Assembly (NCBI GenBank): GCA_910577175.1
Contig: CAJTLU010000007.1
Coordinates: 124,001 to 188,000 of the forward strand
Direction of reading: 5' to 3'
Length of the DNA: 64,000 nt
Source: an uncultured Lachnospiraceae bacterium
Lineage (GTDB): Bacteria; Bacillota; Clostridia; Lachnospirales; Lachnospiraceae
The notes beneath the pieces were generated by a model, which was not told the origin of the DNA, did no database searches, and was given only the letters and a program-made list of their open reading frames with translations. Both the position numbers and the translations under genes were made by a program. Positions 59,031 through 64,000 of this stretch are shown in pieces; the stretch's first letter is position 1; every line of letters starts with the position of its first letter.

Positions 59031-59347
59031 TATTCCCGTACCTCACATTCCTCGGAAAGATGCTTGTCCGTCGTTACCTCCAGACGGGCAATCATATGAC
59101 CGGACACCGGGCTTGCCACCCAGACCAAAAGCACAATCAATACCACCTTGAGCGTCGCCGCACAAAAGCCGTATGCCACTGCAACTCCTATCATCGCCAG
59201 CAGCAGTACAAAGGAATCGCAGATAGCCGCCGCGTGCATACGGTTCAAAATAAAGTGAAACTTAAATACGCCCGCTACGGAAATTACTGCCATACCGAGC
59301 GCAGCCGTCAGAAAAAGCGCAACCACTATAAAACGAAGCCATTCCAT
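59030..59347 (-). CDS. mrpG: MrpG-like subunit
   Basis: The 105-residue protein has three helices and the MrpG segment FHFILNRMHAAAICDS, followed by VWVASPVSGHMIARL. It overlaps mrpF by one base and the DUF4040 gene by one base. Confidence 0.9.
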   Translation of the reverse strand: MEWLRFIVVALFLTAALGMAVISVAGVFKFHFILNRMHAAAICDSFVLLLAMIGVAVAYGFCAATLKVVLIVLLVWVASPVSGHMIARLEVTTDKHLSEECEVRE

Positions 59348-59685
59348 TACTGTTCCTCCTTTGTTTTCTGTTCCTTTTTCTGTTTCTTCTGCTTTTCCTG
59401 CTCGTTTTCTTCCTCCCTGTGAACTCCCATATAAACCTTAGTCAGCACCACTACGGCAAGAAAGCTCAACATGGCATAAATCAGATCCACGTCCAACAGA
59501 AAGCTTTCCTCAAGATACAAGGACATCAGGGCGATGATAACGACCGAAAGCGTCCCGATCATATTGATTGCCAGAATACGGTCCATCGTTCTCGGACCTT
59601 TAATGGCACGTACCAGACAGGCAAAAATGCAAAGTGCAAAGCCAATCATCGCGCCTATAAACAAGACGGAATATGCCGTTTCCAT
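59347..59685 (-). CDS. mrpF: MrpF-like subunit
   Basis: The 112-residue protein has three helices with the MrpF motif RAIKGPRTMDRILAINMIGT and DVDLIYAMLSFLAVVVLTKVY. The C-terminus is a long Glu/Lys/Gln-rich tail. It follows mrpE by 12 bp. Confidence 0.9.
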   Translation of the reverse strand: METAYSVLFIGAMIGFALCIFACLVRAIKGPRTMDRILAINMIGTLSVVIIALMSLYLEESFLLDVDLIYAMLSFLAVVVLTKVYMGVHREEENEQEKQKKQKKEQKTKEEQ

Positions 59686-59697
59686 ATGTAGCCTCCT

Positions 59698-60168
59698 TTA
59701 CTTTCCTGCCGTTTTTTCCATCTTTCTCAGCCACCGGACAAATACCGAATCGCTAAGTCCTTCCGCCATCTCTTTATCCAGGCAGTGTACCCGGAACTCA
59801 TCCTCCGTAAGCTCTACCGTAATCGTACCGGGCGTCAGCGTGATTGAATTTGCAAGCACCGCCCTTGCAAGATCCGTTTTTAAGTCCGTCCGGAAGGTGA
59901 CTAACACCGGCTCCGGCTCATACTTCGGGGAGACAATCAGGCAGATGACGCTACAGTTTGCCTTTACGACCTCCGAAAGCAGTATAAAAAAGTAACCGAT
60001 GCCCTGTGGCAAAAGACGCAGAGCATACAGTTCCTTCTTCGGACTGTATTCCAGAAACCTCCAGCAGAACAAATAAACTGCCAGAGACAATATAATACCG
60101 AATATTACAATTTCCAATGTGATTTTTCCGTTAAATATCAGCCAAAGAGCAAACAATAGGAAAAGCAT
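59698..60168 (-). CDS. mrpE: MrpE-like subunit
   Basis: The 156-residue protein has two to three helices and the MrpE pattern LIFNGKITLEIVIFGIILS, then LPQGIGYFFILLSEVVKANC and NSITLTPGTITVEL. The start at 60168 has GGAGG 8 nt upstream; the longer frame to 60267 would begin inside the promoter. It is the first gene of the ten-gene antiporter operon. Confidence 0.9.
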   Translation of the reverse strand: MLFLLFALWLIFNGKITLEIVIFGIILSLAVYLFCWRFLEYSPKKELYALRLLPQGIGYFFILLSEVVKANCSVICLIVSPKYEPEPVLVTFRTDLKTDLARAVLANSITLTPGTITVELTEDEFRVHCLDKEMAEGLSDSVFVRWLRKMEKTAGK

Positions 60169-60238
60169 GCCACTACCTCCAGGATACTTTTTTCTCTCTG
60201 TATTTACAAAATTTCCAACGGTTTTCCAAACCTTGTCT

Positions 60239-60267
60239 ATCTTAGCACTTTGTCCCCGAACTGTCAA
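60239..60267 (-). promoter_or_regulatory. Promoter of the antiporter operon
   Basis: TTGACA (60262-60267) is perfect; TAAGAT (60239-60244) has an upstream TGC (extended -10); spacing is 17 bp. The palindromic element lies 45 bp upstream. Confidence 0.78.
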
Positions 60268-60311
60268 GAACCTCCGCCTTGGGTTTTCCGTGTTTTGCCT
60301 GGCACCCTTAT

Positions 60312-60496
60312 GTCCCGGAAACGGTACAGCATCTTATTTTTGCAGGTGCAACGCTCCGCCGGGCTTCCTCTAAACGCTGTTAAGCCGCTCGGTGGCGTCC
60401 TCGCGCCTAACCAGCGCTAAGAGGTGATTCCGGTTTTGTTAAAGACGCGGTCCTTCGGACAAATGCAAAAATAAGATGCTGTACCGTTTCCGGGAC
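60312..60496 (+). repeat. Palindromic structured element, copy 2 (185 bp)
   Basis: Arms 60312-60344 and 60464-60496 are perfect 33-bp inverted repeats. The core reads on the plus strand almost as copy 1 (8903-9089) reads on the minus strand, including GCCGCTCGGTGGCG, TCCTCGCGCCTAACC and GTCCTTCGGAC. Of 33 aligned arm positions nine differ from copy 1, each with the matching change in the other arm. Within the core AACGCTG/CAGCGCT replaces AGAACTG/CAGTTCT. It lies between the terminator of the phosphoesterase gene and the antiporter promoter. Confidence 0.85.
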
Positions 60497-60521
60497 CTTG
60501 GGAGAGCGCTTAAAAATACGG

Positions 60522-60541
60522 AAAACCAGGCCGCCTGTTTT
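60522..60541 (-). terminator. Probable terminator of the phosphoesterase gene
   Basis: AAAACAGG pairs with CCTGGTTTT (one bulge) around a 3-nt loop, overlapping the stop codon, and a T-rich stretch follows on the minus strand. Confidence 0.55.
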
Positions 60542-61427
60542 ACTCGTCAAAAAGAGAAAGTTCCGCCTCGGCGACCACCTTGCGCCCGATATACATCGAG
60601 CTATCCGCCCTTGTCATCATACTCCATTTCACGAGCCGTATGATTCCGTTTTCCAGCTCGATTCCGGTCACCGCATACGGATGCACGCAGCTTCCGTCGT
60701 TAAAATAATAGCTGTCTGCATCTGCTGGGAAACGCGGACGGTGCGTATGCCCGGCAACCATCGGCTGCCGGTTGGTATTTGCCCATTCCATCAGGCGTTT
60801 CTCTGCCTTGCTCCTCTTCTTTCCGCCTCCCAGCGCACCAATCGGATTTTCCATGCCAAGCAGTTCCAAGGTCCTCCACAAATGGCGTACCAGAAAGCGG
60901 CCGATCCGCCAGAACGTATCATTCAGCAAATCGCCTTGATGTCCATGCACAAGAAAAAGCTGCCGTCTCGATTCACATTCCTCCAGAATCAATCCTTCCC
61001 GTACCACAAGACCGGGAAACAGCTCTTTCTGCTCCCCTGACTCATGGCATTCAAACGTCCCGCAGTGCTTTCTTAAAAAACGCTCCTTTTTCTTCTGGAT
61101 GTCATGGTTTCCGTACAGCATATAAAGTCTTCCCGCTTTATAAAACCTTGATAACAGTTCAAATACGTCGGCGTGTACCCGGATAATATCCTGCATATTT
61201 TTATTTTCCCAGAGTTCATCCCCGTCCCCAAGCTCCAAATACGTGAAATCCCTCTGCCAGTAATACTGTAGCGCCGCGGTATAAATATGCCTGTTCTCTA
61301 AAAAATTGTCGCCGACATTTCCTACTCCCCTGTGACAGTCGCTCATTATAATAAACCGGTCGCCCCTGTTATAGCAGATATGCTCTGCCTGCCCATACAA
61401 TTTTGTCAACCGTCCCGAGGTGCTCAT
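60540..61427 (-). CDS. Calcineurin-like metallophosphoesterase
   Basis: A 295-residue cytoplasmic phosphoesterase with all metal-binding motifs: SDCHRG (D-x-H), LGDGDE, GNHD, HGHQGD and GHTHRP. The overall layout is like UDP-2,3-diacylglucosamine hydrolases, but a Clostridia cell has no lipid A, so the substrate must be different and is unknown. It overlaps the DUF4474 gene by four bases (ATGA), which suggests a joint function. Confidence 0.88.
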   Translation of the reverse strand: MSTSGRLTKLYGQAEHICYNRGDRFIIMSDCHRGVGNVGDNFLENRHIYTAALQYYWQRDFTYLELGDGDELWENKNMQDIIRVHADVFELLSRFYKAGRLYMLYGNHDIQKKKERFLRKHCGTFECHESGEQKELFPGLVVREGLILEECESRRQLFLVHGHQGDLLNDTFWRIGRFLVRHLWRTLELLGMENPIGALGGGKKRSKAEKRLMEWANTNRQPMVAGHTHRPRFPADADSYYFNDGSCVHPYAVTGIELENGIIRLVKWSMMTRADSSMYIGRKVVAEAELSLFDE

Positions 61428-62386
61428 TGCCTCACCTCCCGGCAGCTTTCGTCCTCCGGCAAAATGCTCCGGTAAAGCTTTCTCATCTTTTCCGGCTTTA
61501 TCAGTCTTGTCAGCATCCGGTAGAGCAGAGGAAACAGAAAGCGCAGATAATCGACCTTATCTAACGTCTTGACATAATCCTTTGTGACCGCGCGGAACAA
61601 AAAACAGTAAAAATGGTTCAGCCACTGCACTACAGAAAGCCAGAGCCTGCATTTCCGGTAAGGCTGCTTTGTCTTCGGCGTTTCAAACAGGACGCGGACC
61701 GTGTTCCGGTAAACTACATAGTTATCCCTCCGGTAGCCCGCATGCTGCAGTCCATGCACAAAGGCAGACAGCATTCCACGGTTCGGAAAGGTCAGGCGGA
61801 TGTCCATAGACAGCTGCCACGGCTTCGTAAATCTTCCTACTGAAAAGCCGGTCAGCCACCAGTGAAGCCCCTCGCGTTCCAGCAGAAGTTTATTTTTCCG
61901 GTACAAAAAAAACTGCATCGGAATCCGCTCCTCATCTTTTACACATTCAAAAAACGGACCTTCAAACACTCCCGGAATTGAAATGTCCTCTTTGTCCGTT
62001 ACATAAATGCCGACCTCACCGCCCGTGGTCATCCCGTACTGGCCCTTCCAGAACTCAATCATCCACCGGCGGTTGTCGTAGTAAAAATAAACCGGCTCAC
62101 ACTGAATCGCCATATTCATTGTAAGAGCGGCATCGTCATACAGCTTACAGTACCCGAGCTCCCTCTGCCACGGATTCATCGCCGAGTAAATCATATCCTG
62201 CTTCTCATCGTACAAAAAGCCGAAGGGCAACAGGTCCCGGTTCAGCTCTTCCACCTTTTGTGCAGTACTCCGTTCTGCAGTTTTTTTCTTCGCATATCTC
62301 TTTCTGATTTTGTAATATAGAAAAGGTGCTATCAGCAGAAGGACTGCAAGCACCGGAATTACAATCCAGAGAATTTCTGTTTTCAT
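61424..62386 (-). CDS. DUF4474 domain protein with N-terminal membrane helix
   Basis: The 320-residue protein starts with a membrane helix (about 5-27, LWIVIPVLAVLLLIAPFLYY), a basic linker, and a domain with LLPFGFLYDEKQDMIYSAMN, PWQRELGYCKLYDDAA, CEPVYFYYDNRRWMIEFWKG and QYGMTTGGEVGIYVTDKEDI, matching DUF4474. The C-terminal 100 residues are basic and helical. The function is unknown. It lies between sigG and the phosphoesterase gene and could be made late in sporulation if it reads through from sigG; no clear terminator separates them. Confidence 0.82.
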   Translation of the reverse strand: MKTEILWIVIPVLAVLLLIAPFLYYKIRKRYAKKKTAERSTAQKVEELNRDLLPFGFLYDEKQDMIYSAMNPWQRELGYCKLYDDAALTMNMAIQCEPVYFYYDNRRWMIEFWKGQYGMTTGGEVGIYVTDKEDISIPGVFEGPFFECVKDEERIPMQFFLYRKNKLLLEREGLHWWLTGFSVGRFTKPWQLSMDIRLTFPNRGMLSAFVHGLQHAGYRRDNYVVYRNTVRVLFETPKTKQPYRKCRLWLSVVQWLNHFYCFLFRAVTKDYVKTLDKVDYLRFLFPLLYRMLTRLIKPEKMRKLYRSILPEDESCREVRQ

Positions 62387-62457
62387 ATCATCACCCTTTT
62401 TCGACAGATTACACTACAATATATTCTCCGAAAAAGGAACGGTGACATGACCCTTTG

Positions 62458-63252
62458 TTACTTCTCTTTCTTCCGGTCCGACAGATAATTTTTCATACTT
62501 TTTAACGCGTTCTTTTCCAGTCTGGAAACCTGTGCCTGGGAAATATGGATTTCCTCCGCCACTTCCATCTGGGTCTTACCGTGGAAAAACCGCAGGTCGA
62601 TAATCATTTTTTCCCGCTCCGGCAGACGCTTCATCGCTTCCTTCAGGGAAATTTCTTCTACCCAGGCATCTTCCCCGTTCTTTTTATCACACACCTGGTC
62701 CATGACATACAGTGCGTCTCCGCCCTCCTTATATACCGGCTCATACAAGGAAACCGGGGTCTGTATCGCGTCAAAGGCCTCGTGGATTTCTTCGGGCTTC
62801 AGTCCGGTTCTCTCGGAAATTTCCGCAATCGTCGGGTCCCGGTTCAGCTCCTTTGTCAGCATTTCCTTTGCATAAATTGCTTTATAGGCGGCATCCCGCA
62901 GGGAACGGCTGACACGGATGGAGTTATTGTCCCGCAGATACCGCCTGATTTCACCGATAATCATCGGTACCGCATAAGTAGAAAATTTTACTCCCTGGGT
63001 GACGTCAAAATTATCAATTGCTTTCATTAACCCGATACAGCCAATCTGGAATAAATCGTCCACATTTTCGTTATTGCCGGAAAAGCGCTGGATAATACTG
63101 AGCACCAGTCTCAAATTCCCCCTGATATACTGCTCTCTTGCAAGGGCATCTCCCTGTTTGATGCGTGAAAACAGCTCTTCCTTCTCTTCATTGCTTAAAA
63201 GCGGCAGCTTCGCCGTATTTACACCGCATATTTCTACCTTATAAAGCGCCAT
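62458..63252 (-). CDS. sigG: Forespore sigma factor SigG
   Basis: Sigma-G directs late forespore transcription. The 264-residue protein begins MALYKVEICGVNTAKLPLL, as in the family. Region 2 (GNLRLVLSIIQRFSGNNENVDDLFQIGCIGLMKAIDNFD, in parts) and region 4 (RFFHGKTQMEVAEEIHISQAQVSRLEKNAL, in parts) are complete. ATG at 63252 follows AGGAGG at 8 nt. The start codon and ribosome-binding site lie in the 3' arm of a large hairpin (63246-63330). GGTGACAAAA at 63350-63359 resembles a sigma-F -10 element, but the -35 region is poor. sigE lies 112 bp upstream, the usual order. Confidence 0.96.
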   Translation of the reverse strand: MALYKVEICGVNTAKLPLLSNEEKEELFSRIKQGDALAREQYIRGNLRLVLSIIQRFSGNNENVDDLFQIGCIGLMKAIDNFDVTQGVKFSTYAVPMIIGEIRRYLRDNNSIRVSRSLRDAAYKAIYAKEMLTKELNRDPTIAEISERTGLKPEEIHEAFDAIQTPVSLYEPVYKEGGDALYVMDQVCDKKNGEDAWVEEISLKEAMKRLPEREKMIIDLRFFHGKTQMEVAEEIHISQAQVSRLEKNALKSMKNYLSDRKKEK

Positions 63253-63330
63253 GGCACATTCCTCCTGTACTGGCAAAGTGCAGGAAAATCTTCCGTATCA
63301 CTTTGCTATTCTAAGGATGTGCCATGGCGC
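63246..63330 (-). promoter_or_regulatory. Leader hairpin enclosing the sigG start codon and ribosome-binding site
   Basis: Arms 63317-63330 (GCGCCATGGCACAT) and 63246-63259 are a perfect 14-bp inverted repeat; the 3' arm includes the sigG ATG. CCT/AGG extends it past a one-base bulge into the AGGAGG site. Inside, GCAAAGTG pairs with CACTTTGC and GGAA with TTCC, so the whole leader is a nested hairpin. A leader hairpin that limits sigG translation is known from Bacillus subtilis. Confidence 0.75.
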
Positions 63331-63364
63331 CGGACTTTATACTGAAAGCTTTTGTCACCTTCTG

Positions 63365-64000
63365 TCATGCTGTCATTTCTTTTCGCAGCCGTTTCATAAT
63401 CTTTTTTTCCAGCCTGGAAATATAAGACTGGGAAATGCCGAGCAAATCGGCTACTTCTTTCTGTGTATGCTCGTTTCCGTCTCCGTTTTCAAGACCGTAA
63501 CGCAGATTGATAATCAGACGTTCCCGCTCATTCAGACAGGAAAGCGCCTGCAGCAGGGAGTTCCGGTCGGCTTCCTCCTCCATGCCCCGGTAGACCTCGT
63601 CCTCCTCGGTTCCCAGAATATCGGAAAGCAGCAGCTCGTTTCCGTCCCAATCCACGTTAAGCGGTTCATCAATAGATACCTCCAGCTTCTGTCTGCTGTT
63701 TCTTCGCAGATACATCAGAATTTCATTTTCGATACAACGGGAAGCATACGTTGCCAGCTTGATATTTTTCTCCGGATTAAAGGTATTGATGGCTTTAATC
63801 AATCCGATTGTTCCAATGGAAATCAAATCCTCCACGCCCACCCCGGTGTTATCAAACTTCTTTGCAATATAAACGACAAGCCGCAGATTATGTTCTACTA
63901 AATCCGACTTTGCCCCTTCTGCATCCTCGCCGGAAAGCGCCGCAATGATTTCAGCCTCTTCCTCCGGCGTATAAGGGGCAGGCAGTACCTCGGTTCCGCC
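63365..64000 (-). CDS. sigE: Mother-cell sigma factor SigE (5' end outside the window)
   Basis: Sigma-E directs early mother-cell transcription. The open frame runs to the window edge; 211 residues are visible, starting GGTEVLPAPYTPEEE, the region just after the pro-sequence. Region 2 (NLRLVVYIAKKFDNTGVGVEDLISIGTIGLIKAINTF, in parts), KLATYASRCIENEILMYLRR, DEPLNVDWDGNELLLSDILG and the region 4 helix-turn-helix DLLGISQSYISRLEKKI match SigE well. The internal ATG at 63841 is not the start. spoIIGA would be expected just beyond the window. Confidence 0.95.
   Translation of the reverse strand, partial: GGTEVLPAPYTPEEEAEIIAALSGEDAEGAKSDLVEHNLRLVVYIAKKFDNTGVGVEDLISIGTIGLIKAINTFNPEKNIKLATYASRCIENEILMYLRRNSRQKLEVSIDEPLNVDWDGNELLLSDILGTEEDEVYRGMEEEADRNSLLQALSCLNERERLIINLRYGLENGDGNEHTQKEVADLLGISQSYISRLEKKIMKRLRKEMTA

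Overview
The window reads as chromosomal DNA of a spore-forming Clostridia, most likely Lachnospiraceae. It carries spoIVA, sigG and sigE, a clostridial rpsP-trmD-rbgA-rnhB block, a rimP-nusA-infB-truB-ribF block, the single-pass DUF4430/ECF-S pair and a DUF4474 gene. cheX, a methyl-accepting chemotaxis protein and a cyclic-di-GMP riboswitch point to a signalling and probably motile lifestyle. Almost every gene is on the minus strand, so transcription runs from high to low coordinates. I see no rRNA, tRNA, CRISPR array or intact insertion sequence.

Layout: 1-148 is the start of a gene leaving the window. 312-1403 is a secreted NlpC/P60 wall hydrolase. 1561-8837 holds spoIVA, gpsA, plsY, der, a DUF512 protein, an acetyltransferase and pgeF. 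8903-9089 is copy 1 of a palindromic repeat. 9119-18311 is the ylxM-ffh-rpsP-khpA-rimM-trmD-(MCP)-rplS-lepB-rbgA-rnhB-flhB-like-yraN block (listed in transcription order). 18407-19383 is an ECF-S/DUF4430 uptake pair. 19640-33399 is a toxin island: a 3567-residue surface YD-repeat protein under a c-di-GMP-I riboswitch, an AT-rich C-terminal toxin with a putative immunity gene, a decayed second toxin/immunity cassette, a decayed YD core fragment, and a lone plus-strand metallopeptidase. 33775-36595 holds an oxidoreductase and a Na/phosphate transporter. 36657-45105 is the rimP-nusA-rnpM-ylxQ-infB-rbfA-nrnA-truB-ribF operon with a structured leader. 45382-50707 holds a GH43 lipoprotein, an aconitase-like protein, a membrane protein and cheX. 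50999-60168 is a ten-gene Mrp/Mbh-type cation antiporter operon with four NuoL/M/N-like subunits and no redox module. 60312-60496 is copy 2 of the palindromic repeat. 60540-64000 holds a phosphoesterase, a DUF4474 protein, sigG and 5'-partial sigE.

Most notable: (i) two 185-187 bp elements at 8903-9089 and 60312-60496 with a nearly identical core inside perfect 33-34 bp inverted arms; 9 of 33 arm positions differ between copies and every difference is compensated on the opposite arm, so a fold is maintained. Both sit just after the last gene of a transcription unit. (ii) A c-di-GMP-I riboswitch with terminator in front of the giant toxin gene, and a shortened homologous leader, lacking most of the aptamer and the terminator, in front of the DUF4430/ECF operon at the other end of the island. 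(iii) Hairpins that bury the ribosome-binding sites of spoIVA, sigG and ylxM. (iv) The Mbh-like antiporter operon lacking hydrogenase genes.

Limits: all family calls come from reading sequence by eye. No database search, folding program or alignment program was run. Promoters are consensus matches only.
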